Made by a program: the position numbers and the translations under genes
Origin: Desulfovibrio sp. An276
GTDB lineage: Bacteria > Desulfobacterota > Desulfovibrionia > Desulfovibrionales > Desulfovibrionaceae
Direction: 5' to 3'
Assembly: GCF_002159665.1 (NCBI RefSeq)
Contig: NZ_NFJC01000001.1
Location: 310,001 to 374,000, forward strand
Length of the DNA: 64,000 nt
In this document: positions 17,969-26,013 of the stretch, piece after piece
How positions within the stretch are numbered: the first letter of the stretch is position 1
How the letters are laid out: the number at the start of each line of letters is the position of its first letter
Notes under the pieces: generated by a model
Databases searched by the model: none
What the model was told of the DNA's origin: nothing
What the model saw: the letters and a program-made list of their open reading frames with translations, nothing else

Positions 17969-19528
17969 ATGAGTTCATCTTTTGTTGTGCAGGTAGCTGA
18001 CAACTTCAGCTATCAAAAAAATCAACCCGTGGTCGAAGGCCTTTTTGCCCAGTATGAGCACGTGGTTGTTCGCAGTCTAATTACATCTTTTGGGCTAGAT
18101 GCTCTCTTCAACAGAGATCAACACGGCGGTGATGTGGACACCATCCACAATGTTCGTCAAATCGGTATTGACGAGCAGATGGCCTATAAGAACGCCGACA
18201 ACAAGGCACGCTATGAGGCACGCGGCGACTACGACAGCCATAGCTATCACAGCCATACCGGCTATATCAGCAAAAACGCCGAAATCAAGCAGCAGAAGCT
18301 GGCAGGTCAACTGCGTGATGCCTATACAGGTGAGATTTTTGAAAAAAATGCCAGAGTGGATCTGGATCACGTGATCTCGGCCAAGGAAATTCATGATGAT
18401 CCCGGTCGGATTCTGGCAGATATGCGCGGAGAGGATCTGGCCAACAGTCCTGATAATCTTAGGCCTACCAACATGCGTACAAACCGGAGCAAGAAGGCAG
18501 ACAGCATGGAGGATTTTCTTGCGCGCAGGGGGAATGAATATACTCCAGAACAGCGGGCCAGGATGCGCAATGAAGATGCCCGATCCCGTGAGGTCTACGA
18601 AGCAAAGATCGCTGGAACATACTACACCAGTTCTCGGTTTTTGATGGATACTGTCAGCAGTGCAACAGGGACTGGTTTACGTATGGGATTAAGGCAGGCA
18701 GTAGGTTTGGCTTTTGCAGAGATCTGGTTTGCCGTAAAGAACGAATTTGCCAAAGTTGGTAGTGGTTTTAACCTCAGTGAGCTTTTTTTATCTATCAGCA
18801 CTGGTATCAAACAAGGTATCCTCAACGCAAAGAAAAAATTCAGAGAAATTTTCGCAGCCTTAGGAGATGGTTTGGTTGCTGGCATACTCTCTAGCATTTC
18901 TACTACTATCTGCAATATCTTTCTGACCACCAGCAAAAATGTGGTACGAATCATCCGCGAGACTTGGGCCAATATTGTTGCTGCTCTCAAGATTTTGATC
19001 TTCAATCCAGATCGCCTGCCTATTGGTGACCGCATTCTGGCTGCAACCAAGATCCTAGCTGTCGGTGCCTCTACCGTAGCCGGTATATTCGTGAGCGAAA
19101 TAATCAGCAAGTCACCCTTGGGTAGCCTACCCGTGGTAGGAGAAATAGTGCCCACATTTTGCGGCACCTTGGTGACTGGCATTCTGAGCTGCACGTTACT
19201 CTATTTTTTGGATCGCAGCTCGGTCATCCGCAAAATCGCCGACTTTTTAAATTCCCTTAGCTTTGACGCCATAGCCCAAGATTTTAAGCGCTATTCCTTT
19301 GAGCTTGAAGCGTATGCAGCGGAACTTGAAAAATTGGATTTAGAAGCTTTCCAAAGAGATGTAGCACGCTGCGAATCCATTGCTTCTTGCCTTGCTAGCG
19401 CCAAAGATAATCAGGAACTCAACACAAGGCTTCACCAGATATCTAAGGCAAATGACATGAAACTACCTTGGCAAGGAGATTTTAAGACGTTCATGGGCGA
19501 CAAAACAAAAAAGTTGGTGTTTGAATGA
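17969..19528 (+). CDS. HNH-like nuclease domain fused to a membrane region
   Basis: A 519-aa protein of unrecognised family. Residues 85-100 are rich in His/Ser/Tyr. Residues 120-180 hold an HNH-like core: DLDHV (131-135), then SPDNLRPTN with N163 and N168, then NRSKK (172-176), the D-H...N-L...N...N-R-x-K spacing of HNH endonucleases with Asn in place of the last His. Residues 225-420 contain several hydrophobic or amphipathic segments (about 236-256, 300-322, 357-385, 390-415). A C-terminal helical, coiled-coil-like part (430-485) follows. A nuclease on a membrane anchor is unusual and suggests a toxin or abortive-infection effector; this is inference. It overlaps the next gene by 4 bases. 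Confidence 0.7.
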   Translation: MSSSFVVQVADNFSYQKNQPVVEGLFAQYEHVVVRSLITSFGLDALFNRDQHGGDVDTIHNVRQIGIDEQMAYKNADNKARYEARGDYDSHSYHSHTGYISKNAEIKQQKLAGQLRDAYTGEIFEKNARVDLDHVISAKEIHDDPGRILADMRGEDLANSPDNLRPTNMRTNRSKKADSMEDFLARRGNEYTPEQRARMRNEDARSREVYEAKIAGTYYTSSRFLMDTVSSATGTGLRMGLRQAVGLAFAEIWFAVKNEFAKVGSGFNLSELFLSISTGIKQGILNAKKKFREIFAALGDGLVAGILSSISTTICNIFLTTSKNVVRIIRETWANIVAALKILIFNPDRLPIGDRILAATKILAVGASTVAGIFVSEIISKSPLGSLPVVGEIVPTFCGTLVTGILSCTLLYFLDRSSVIRKIADFLNSLSFDAIAQDFKRYSFELEAYAAELEKLDLEAFQRDVARCESIASCLASAKDNQELNTRLHQISKANDMKLPWQGDFKTFMGDKTKKLVFE

Positions 19529-19779
19529 GTTTCCCATGCGACGTATGTGGGGCATGTTGTCGACATCTCAAGCTTGCCCCCATGTACAGAGAGTTGGATC
19601 GAGGCGATGGTGTGTGTAGATTTCTTAACGGCAATCTGTGCTCTATCTACGAGCAGCGCCCGCTGATTTGTCGCGTTGATGATGCTTGGAATGCATTCTT
19701 CAAGGACTATATGTCCAGAGAAGAATACTATCGAATCAACATGAAATACTGCAAAAAATTGCAAACAGGAGTTTTATAA
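19525..19779 (+). CDS. YkgJ-family cysteine cluster protein (small)
   Basis: An 84-aa protein with the family motif CDVCGACCRHLKL near the N-terminus, then CRFLNGNLCSIYEQRPLICR (C-x7-C...RP..CR) and a last Cys in YCKKLQ. YkgJ/UPF0153 proteins are thought to hold zinc or an iron-sulfur cluster. It overlaps the HNH gene (ATGA) and the following gene by one base (TAATG), so the three are translationally coupled and likely form one functional unit. A larger, unrelated-context member of this family is on the chromosome at 57877-58371. Confidence 0.85.
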   Translation: MSFPCDVCGACCRHLKLAPMYRELDRGDGVCRFLNGNLCSIYEQRPLICRVDDAWNAFFKDYMSREEYYRINMKYCKKLQTGVL

Positions 19780-20831
19780 TGCCTATTCCATTTATTCTTG
19801 GTGCAGCTGCTGCTATTGCCGGTATTGCTGGTGTGGCTGCTGGAGTCAAAGGTGCTGTAGATATGAAAGAAGCCAAAGACACCATGGAACTTGCCAAGCA
19901 TATACACGAGCGTGCGAGTGAGAAACTCAAACAACAAAATGAGACGACCTGTCGAGATATGGATGCTATTGGCAATCGAGAGCTTGAGATACTGCAGTCA
20001 TTCAAAAAGTTCTCGGATATCATTGAAAAAATAGACAATCGTCCAGAATTCCGTACGAAGCTTGGCGACTGTGATATTCCCCAAAACTCCATTGCCGACC
20101 TGCGGGAGGTCTCCGTTGGAGCTGCCGCGCTTGCTAGTGCCTTGGTCGGTGCAGGGCTCGGGACAGCAGGTGGTTTGGCCGCATCTGGTGCGACTACTGC
20201 TGCCGTCTGGGCTCTAGGCACAGCGGGAACCGGCTCGCTCATCTCTTCTCTGTCTGGAGCTGCTGCCACGAATGCCACCTTGGCATTTTTGGGTGGCGGA
20301 ACTTTGGCTGCTGGTGGCGGCGGTATGGCCCTCGGAGCTACTGTTCTTAGTGCGGCTACTCTCGGTGCTGGTCTTCTAGTTGGAGGGCTTATCTTCTCAG
20401 TAACCGGCTCCAAGCTTTCAGATAAGGCCGATGATGCTTGGAGGGAGGCCCACAGACAAGAAGAAACAGTTGATCAAATATGCTCTAAACTTGAAGAGAT
20501 CAGTGATTATGGAAAACGATTCCTGTCTTCTTTAAACAGTGTATATGACATTTATGCCAAGCATCTTGATGAACTTGACCACATAGTGAATGTTGCTGGC
20601 AAGCGTGATTGGACGTTTTTTAGTGCGAATGACCAACTAATTACGGAGAATACCATCATCTTAGTCAACGTTCTGCACAAGATGTGCAAAACTGAACTGG
20701 TACGTAAGGATCCGAAAGATGAGGAGCTCAAAATTGCTAACACAGATGCCATAATGACGGCTATAGGCGATGGAAATATTGCCTGTGAGCATTGTGATAT
20801 TGCTTTGCATGAAGTGAGCATAAGGAGTTAA
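19779..20831 (+). CDS. Gly/Ala-rich membrane protein with flanking helices
   Basis: A 350-aa protein. Residues 1-24 are a hydrophobic Ala/Gly-rich segment. Residues 28-90 are charged and helical (coiled-coil-like, with MDAIGNRELEILQSFKKFSDIIEKI). Residues 108-208 are an almost uninterrupted Gly/Ala/Thr/Leu-rich block able to form several transmembrane hairpins. Residues 212-305 are again helical, and the end carries CEHCD. This recalls bacterial proteins often mislabelled chemotaxis or phage tail-measure-like, with a pore-like hydrophobic core between coiled coils. No known function; membrane insertion is likely. Third gene of the coupled operon. Confidence 0.7.
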   Translation: MPIPFILGAAAAIAGIAGVAAGVKGAVDMKEAKDTMELAKHIHERASEKLKQQNETTCRDMDAIGNRELEILQSFKKFSDIIEKIDNRPEFRTKLGDCDIPQNSIADLREVSVGAAALASALVGAGLGTAGGLAASGATTAAVWALGTAGTGSLISSLSGAAATNATLAFLGGGTLAAGGGGMALGATVLSAATLGAGLLVGGLIFSVTGSKLSDKADDAWREAHRQEETVDQICSKLEEISDYGKRFLSSLNSVYDIYAKHLDELDHIVNVAGKRDWTFFSANDQLITENTIILVNVLHKMCKTELVRKDPKDEELKIANTDAIMTAIGDGNIACEHCDIALHEVSIRS

Positions 20832-21314
20832 TTCCACTATCTATATTATCCTTTGCACTAATTGATTCTTTAGATTCTTTAGATACGAGCTCACAAATGG
20901 CACATGTCTTCTCCCCCGATACAGTCAAAGTGAGCGCAGTGACTGCTGGATTCTCAAGAATAGGATTTCACCTTTCTGGGAACGGAACATGGCCGTTGGT
21001 ACTACGGAGATCTTCGTATCTAAGAAATAGGTTAGTAACAGTTGTAATAGATTAACTAAAATTTATTATACAGAAAAACATGTCAAGAGTGTGTCAATTA
21101 TATATACAGCAGGAGAAAATTATATTATTCAAGGAATATGTTGAATCTACTTTTCTTAATAACAAGTCTGAATTAAATTCAAAATATCTTGAATATGCTA
21201 TGAAAAGTATCAATCCTCTGAAAACTATAGCCCTAGATATTATAAAAAAAACAGCATTCGTCCTGCATCATAGAAATAAATATTTCAAAAAAATTAATTT
21301 ATAGGAATAGCATT
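20832..21314. other. Intergenic region with one doubtful small frame
   Basis: A 74-codon frame at 21080-21304 (lysine- and isoleucine-rich) ends 10 bases before the next gene but has no clear ribosome site and no recognisable family. A 52-codon frame at 20897-21055 is also open. Neither can be supported as a gene. Composition falls to A+T-rich from about 21040. Confidence 0.4.
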
Positions 21315-22607
21315 ATGAAAATCGTCAAAAGAGACCTCAAATTTGATATGGTACTCGATGGAGAAAAGATCAACTCGCTGGAAGAGCTGCGAGAACATCC
21401 ATCGACAGAGCTTCTCGATTTTCAGCAGGATGGCCGTCTCTCACGCTGGGTACGTGCCCATGGTGGCACAAATGAAGCAGATCAACTCAGTGCCCTGTCC
21501 CTCTCTGGGGACAAGGCACAGGATCTCTATGCTATTTGTCAGATATTGAGCATAGATATTGAGCTTAAGGACATAAAAGACGCTTTAAAATATGAAGAAA
21601 CTTCTCATATCAATGAGAAAAATATATCTTCTGATTCTAAAGAAGAATTAATATTTCCAGAAATCGTTGATGATCCAAAAATAGATGAATGGAGAGAAGT
21701 ATTACTTAATAATTTATCATTTTTGTTTAATAAAGGTTGTGAACATAGTGATACTTATTATAAAGATGAGCATCTTATATTAACAAATATTAAAGAATTT
21801 AAAGACGAAAAAGGATGTGATTTTATAGAAGATACAAATTTAATAAAAATTTCTAATTATAATGCTCCTAACTGTATTGCTTTGAATTCAAGTGATGTTT
21901 CTTTAGTGTTTGAAGATGATAGCATAGATAATAAATTTGAAATTCATAGAAGAGCATTTATTACTGGGGATAATGTTGTAATACGTAAAACAGATTGCTT
22001 AAGTGAAAGCTTATGTATATGCGCAAAAAATATATATATTGACAAACTATGTAAAAATACTATTTTAATAGGAGAAAATATATTTATTGAATCTTTAATA
22101 CAAGAAAAGACAGATTCAATAGTAAATGACAAGTTAATATTTATATGTGCAAAAAATTTACTTTCTATTGGGAAACAATTTGTTATTCCACCTTTTTCTA
22201 AAACAAAAGAAGAATTATTATCAGATAACACAAAAATAAAACGTTATATATATGGTGAAAATCAAGAAGTTAAAAATTATAAACATAAAGAAGATTTTTT
22301 TTATACAAATTTGATCATGCCATTATTTGATATAAATAAACTAAGATCACCAAAAGACATATTGGATAATCTATCAGGCTCCTCAAGACTATTTGGAATA
22401 TCAAGATTTAATTTATTTAAAAACTATTCACACTATGCTTATCTTTGTGCTGAAACATATTTATACGGATGTGAAAAAGAAGGTATTTCTCTTGAGACTT
22501 CTAAAGCACAACAATGTTATAAAAAAATAAAAGATACTTTTGATATATGGTCTGAGATAAATGGTATTTTTAAAAATCGTTTTTGGAATATGAGGGATTT
22601 TTATTAA
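21315..22607 (+). CDS. Chimeric unknown protein with a conserved N-terminal module
   Basis: A 430-aa protein. Residues 12-85 (LDGEKINSLEELREH...LLDFQQDGRLSRWVRAHGGTNEADQLSAL...DKAQDLYAICQIL) match a recurrent N-terminal module in bacterial proteins in which a name-like INSLEELR is followed by a GRL.rWL segment. Residues 95-430 are Lys/Ile/Asn-rich. They include a stretch with alternating hydrophobic residues and repeated VI/IYID/ICAKN patterns (about 195-290), suggestive of a beta-solenoid-like domain. The first ~270 bases have normal G+C and the rest about 25%, so the gene seems joined from two sources. SD-like GGAAT is weak. Function unknown. Confidence 0.65.
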   Translation: MKIVKRDLKFDMVLDGEKINSLEELREHPSTELLDFQQDGRLSRWVRAHGGTNEADQLSALSLSGDKAQDLYAICQILSIDIELKDIKDALKYEETSHINEKNISSDSKEELIFPEIVDDPKIDEWREVLLNNLSFLFNKGCEHSDTYYKDEHLILTNIKEFKDEKGCDFIEDTNLIKISNYNAPNCIALNSSDVSLVFEDDSIDNKFEIHRRAFITGDNVVIRKTDCLSESLCICAKNIYIDKLCKNTILIGENIFIESLIQEKTDSIVNDKLIFICAKNLLSIGKQFVIPPFSKTKEELLSDNTKIKRYIYGENQEVKNYKHKEDFFYTNLIMPLFDINKLRSPKDILDNLSGSSRLFGISRFNLFKNYSHYAYLCAETYLYGCEKEGISLETSKAQQCYKKIKDTFDIWSEINGIFKNRFWNMRDFY

Positions 22608-22678
22608 TTTAATGTAGTTAAAAATTTTTGATATATATATTATTCCTTTGAAGAAAAAAAAACATTTTTTCTTTAATT

Positions 22679-22712
22679 GCTCTGTTCGGAGTGATCCGGG
22701 CAGGGCTTTTTT
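22679..22712 (+). terminator. Strong terminator before the erf gene
   Basis: A 12-bp stem GCTCTGTTCGGA / TCCGGGCAGGGC (several G-U pairs), GTGA tetraloop and six T's. It isolates the recombination genes from upstream transcription. Confidence 0.85.
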
Positions 22713-22730
22713 GTTATCTCAGGAGGAAAT

Positions 22731-23390
22731 ATGGAAAGTCACAGCTCACAAGATATTGTTAGGCTGGCCAAGTCTCTCATAGAAGTCCAAAAAGAGCTGA
22801 CCCCAGTCGTCAAGGATTCAACCAATCCCTTCACGAAAAGTACCTACGCTAGTCTTAACAGCGTGATGGAAGCTTGTCGGGATGTGCTGCTTTCTCATGG
22901 TATCTGGCTGACACAACTGCCGTGCGCAGCACCTGTAGAACTCGGTCCGGGCCATATCGGTCTTGAAACCCGTCTGATTCATGCCGAATCAGGCCAATGG
23001 ATTTCTGGCACTGCCGTCATCCCCCTGCCCAAGAACGATCCCCAGGGCATGGGCTCTGCCATGACTTATGCCCGCAGGTACTCACTGTGCGCCATGCTGG
23101 GCATCATCACTGAAGACGATGATGGTGAAGCAGCCAAGCTGCCTACACGTACCCAGAACAACAATCGCCCACATCGTTTGCCTCCGCAACCTCCCCAAAC
23201 TCAGCAGGAAGCCCCTTCTCCATTACCCAGACTGGATGGGGTCACCTACAAGGCCATGCAGTCTCAGGATGGCCGCAAGTATGTCATTGCTACGGGGAAT
23301 ACCATGAACAAAAAGGAATTCCTCAAGGCAGCAGGTTTCATGTGGAACAGCCAGCAACGAGTCTGGTGGAAGTTCACCGAAGCTGCCTGA
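22731..23390 (+). CDS. ERF-family single-strand annealing protein
   Basis: A 219-aa recombinase of the ERF superfamily, which anneals single-stranded DNA in phage-type recombination. The family core is clear: VKDSTNPFTKSTYASLNSVMEACRDVLLSHGIWLTQ, then ESGQWISGTAVIPLPKNDPQGMGSAMTYARRYSLCAMLGIITEDDDG. After a Pro/Gln-rich linker (about 138-165) a second small domain ends in KKEFLKAAGFMWNSQQRVWWKF, a module also seen on other phage DNA proteins. SD AGGAGG precedes the ATG. It pairs with the nuclease gene downstream, as an exonuclease/annealing pair. Confidence 0.9.
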   Translation: MESHSSQDIVRLAKSLIEVQKELTPVVKDSTNPFTKSTYASLNSVMEACRDVLLSHGIWLTQLPCAAPVELGPGHIGLETRLIHAESGQWISGTAVIPLPKNDPQGMGSAMTYARRYSLCAMLGIITEDDDGEAAKLPTRTQNNNRPHRLPPQPPQTQQEAPSPLPRLDGVTYKAMQSQDGRKYVIATGNTMNKKEFLKAAGFMWNSQQRVWWKFTEAA

Positions 23391-23453
23391 TGTCCCCTAC
23401 AACAAATCCGACCCCAAAATTGAATCCAAGCCTCTCATCAAATGGAGTTCACC

Positions 23454-24617
23454 ATGAAAGACAGAGAAGAACGCTTGCTAAACATCATAGCCAGCGGTCT
23501 GGCTCAATTCCAGCAATTATCTACCCTGCAACAGCTTGGAGACCGTGCGTCCTATATAGGTATGAGCGATGTGGCCTCATACTTCTCATGCCCAAGGGCA
23601 GCAGTTTTGAAGCGTGCACATGGACAAGGCCAGTCTCAGGACTTGCCGCAACTTCTCACCCTTAGCCGTGGTCACTGGTTTGAAAATGGCGTTGCACAGG
23701 CTTTTGATGGTCTGATGTTGCCGCATATCCGTCAGCTGGAGATCTCAACCCAATACGAAGGAGTAGACTTCAAAGCTCATCTTGATTTTGTGCTGGCAAC
23801 TACACAGCCTCGCCCTACAGTCAGAATCCTTGAAGTCAAAAGTTGTCAGAAGTTACCGGAGTCCCTGTATTCTTCCTACGAGATGCAAGTCTACGGCCAG
23901 ATCGGACTGCTTGCAGAATCTTGGAAAAAGCCATGCTTCAGCTATATCCCTTATACTGGAGCCTATCCGTATGAAAACCTCACTTTTCCATCCATAGCCA
24001 ACATTGCTTTAGGGGCAGAACTCCCTTGGGACGTTCGGGATGTGGATCTTGAGGCATGGGTCCTGTGCCTTTCCATGCAGGATGCCAAGGTCTTTGGCCC
24101 CTACATACCGGATAGCAACATGCTGAAAGCTGGTCTTGATGCCGGCGTGTCTCTTTGGAAGGAAACCTCTGCACTGAAAGAAGGTCAGTTGCTTGCAAAC
24201 GATCTCAAGATAGCCTCCTGCTACCATCCCCTGTGCTCTCACTGCAACTATGCCGGGAATTGTCCGAAATTTGCTGGTCTCGAACACCCCGAATTGCATG
24301 AACAACTGGAACAACTGATCACCTGGAAGTCGGAACGTTCAACCTTGGATGAAAAAATCAAGCAAGCAGAGGGAGAAATGAAAGAGATGTATGCCCATAT
24401 TGACGCCCATGGACAGTGGGTGAGCGTTGGCAACATGAGATTCAGGGTCTCCGATATTCCGGGCCACCGCAGCCTTGACCGTGACAGTCTGGCAGAAGAG
24501 ATAGGTGCGGTCTTTGCCATGGAAGGAATAGACATGGATGTACCTGCCATGTTTGCCCGACATGAAAAGGTAGGACTTCCGTCGAGCAGGCTCACAATCA
24601 ACACATTAAAAGGATAA
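23454..24617 (+). CDS. Cas4-like PD-(D/E)XK exonuclease
   Basis: A 387-aa RecB/Cas4-type nuclease. An N-terminal Cys in YFSCPRAAVLKR and a C-terminal trio in HPLCSHCNYAGNCPKF (about 255-270) form the iron-sulfur cluster set of Cas4/AddB-like enzymes. Active-site motifs are GHWFENGV, AHLDFVL (Asp) and ILEVKS (E-x-K). A C-terminal helical tail (290-330) follows. With the ERF protein it probably forms a lambda Red-like recombination pair for the island. The ATG at 23454 has GGAG six bases before it. Confidence 0.88.
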   Translation: MKDREERLLNIIASGLAQFQQLSTLQQLGDRASYIGMSDVASYFSCPRAAVLKRAHGQGQSQDLPQLLTLSRGHWFENGVAQAFDGLMLPHIRQLEISTQYEGVDFKAHLDFVLATTQPRPTVRILEVKSCQKLPESLYSSYEMQVYGQIGLLAESWKKPCFSYIPYTGAYPYENLTFPSIANIALGAELPWDVRDVDLEAWVLCLSMQDAKVFGPYIPDSNMLKAGLDAGVSLWKETSALKEGQLLANDLKIASCYHPLCSHCNYAGNCPKFAGLEHPELHEQLEQLITWKSERSTLDEKIKQAEGEMKEMYAHIDAHGQWVSVGNMRFRVSDIPGHRSLDRDSLAEEIGAVFAMEGIDMDVPAMFARHEKVGLPSSRLTINTLKG

Positions 24618-24622
24618 CCTCA

Positions 24623-24982
24623 ATGGGATACTATTCAGATGTTGCGCTTGTGCTCTCGGCACATGCTACTGCAAAATTATTTAAATATACGAAAAGCAAA
24701 CCACAAAACAACATTAACACGAATCTGATAAATCATCCTGAAAAGCATCTCAAGGATTCTTCTGGAGCAGAGTTCTTCTATTGGGAATCCGTCAAATGGT
24801 ACGAAGATTTTCCAGAGGTGCAATGGATAGAAAAATTCATTAACTCTCTGAAACAAGATGAATATCTGTTCATTCGAGTGGGAGAATTCATTGATGATGT
24901 GGAAGAACTGGGCACATTCTACTCAAACCCTTTCGATGTCAGATTCAGCAGACAGATAATCTTTCGTGAATCCCATGCATAA
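24623..24982 (+). CDS. Conserved phage-type hypothetical protein
   Basis: A 119-aa protein. The layout MGYYSDVALVLS..., FFYWESVKWYEDFPEVQWIEKFINSL..., YLFIRVGEFIDDVEELG is a recurrent pattern in phage and prophage hypothetical proteins near replication and recombination genes. No catalytic motif is visible. It follows the nuclease by 5 bases and is closed by a strong terminator, so it is the last gene of the erf unit. Confidence 0.75.
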   Translation: MGYYSDVALVLSAHATAKLFKYTKSKPQNNINTNLINHPEKHLKDSSGAEFFYWESVKWYEDFPEVQWIEKFINSLKQDEYLFIRVGEFIDDVEELGTFYSNPFDVRFSRQIIFRESHA

Positions 24983-25018
24983 ATCCCCGGTCCGTCTTCG
25001 GATGGACTGGGGATTTTT
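24981..25018 (+). terminator. Terminator of the erf unit
   Basis: AAATCCCC...GGTCC / GGAC...GGGGATTTTT stem-loop with five T's, overlapping the stop codon of the preceding gene and ending 17 bases before the AAA+ gene start. Confidence 0.85.
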
Positions 25019-25035
25019 CATTTATGGAGTTTGTC

Positions 25036-25986
25036 ATGGCACACCCTCGAACCTTTGATGCTGGCCTTCTGTTTAGCGGCAAGAGCTCTGGAACAAAAAT
25101 CATGGGGTACGCTGCCCCTTCCGAATACACCCCTTCCGTAGATCCCTACTACACCCTCCACAATGAAGTCAGAGATGTTGTGGTCTGGTTTCTCATGCCA
25201 AGCCCTGATCCGCTCTATCTCTTTGGTTCTGTGGGTGCTGGCAAATCAAGCCTTATCCGCCAGATTGCTGCCCGCCTGAACTATCCCGTATTTGAAGCAA
25301 ACGGGCATGACCGTCTGGAGTTCCCTGACCTTATCGGACACCTCGCCGTGCATGAAGGCAGTATGGTCTTTGAAGATGGTCCTCTCACCATGGCCATGAA
25401 GCAGGGAGGAATCTTTCTCTTCAACGAAATAGACCTCTGTTCCCCGGCGACACTTGCAGGGCTCAACACCATACTGGATGGCTCACCGCTTTGCATCGCA
25501 GAAAACAATGGAGAGCTGATTGTCCCCGATCCCATGTTTCGTTTCATTGCGACTGCCAACTCCAATGGAGCCAGTGACGAAACTGGTCTGTATCAAGGCG
25601 TACTGAGACAGAACCTTGCTTTCATGGATCGCTTCATCGTGACGGAAATCACCTATCCGAGCCGTCAAGTGGAATGTGGAATCCTGCACCGCATGTTCCC
25701 CGTGCTCCCAACTGAAGTAACAGACAAGATGGTAGACCTCGCCAACGATGTCCGCAAAAATTTCATGGGCGCATCTTCGGCGCATGACGCTCTGGAAGTG
25801 ACGTTTTCTACCCGTACTCTGATCCGCTGGGCAAAGCTCACAGTAGCCTTTCAACCTCTTGCCCGTCAGGGGATCTCGCCTGTCCTGTATGCACTGGACA
25901 GGGCTCTGGGCTTTCGTGCCTCTGCTCCCAGCAGAATGGCTCTTCGTGAAATGGCTGAACGCATCTTTCCCATAACGACCGACTAA
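25036..25986 (+). CDS. AAA+ ATPase, MoxR/CobS-like
   Basis: A 316-aa ATPase. Walker A GSVGAGKSS is at about 64-72, Walker B GGIFLFNEID at about 127-136, sensor-1 FRFIATANSN near 165-174 and the arginine region RFIVTEITYPS after. This order and the NEID/TAN motifs are those of MoxR and CobS-type chaperone ATPases, which remodel or insert metal into targets with a partner VWA protein. GGAG before the ATG at 25036 sets the start. It begins a unit with the DUF3150 and VWA genes. Confidence 0.9.
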   Translation: MAHPRTFDAGLLFSGKSSGTKIMGYAAPSEYTPSVDPYYTLHNEVRDVVVWFLMPSPDPLYLFGSVGAGKSSLIRQIAARLNYPVFEANGHDRLEFPDLIGHLAVHEGSMVFEDGPLTMAMKQGGIFLFNEIDLCSPATLAGLNTILDGSPLCIAENNGELIVPDPMFRFIATANSNGASDETGLYQGVLRQNLAFMDRFIVTEITYPSRQVECGILHRMFPVLPTEVTDKMVDLANDVRKNFMGASSAHDALEVTFSTRTLIRWAKLTVAFQPLARQGISPVLYALDRALGFRASAPSRMALREMAERIFPITTD

Positions 25987-26013
25987 TCCCGTACACTTTC
26001 GATGGAGAATCTC

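Noticed and set aside
20897-21055. 52-codon open frame between the membrane-protein operon and the next gene
   Set aside because: No convincing ribosome site, no family, short; kept only as a note.
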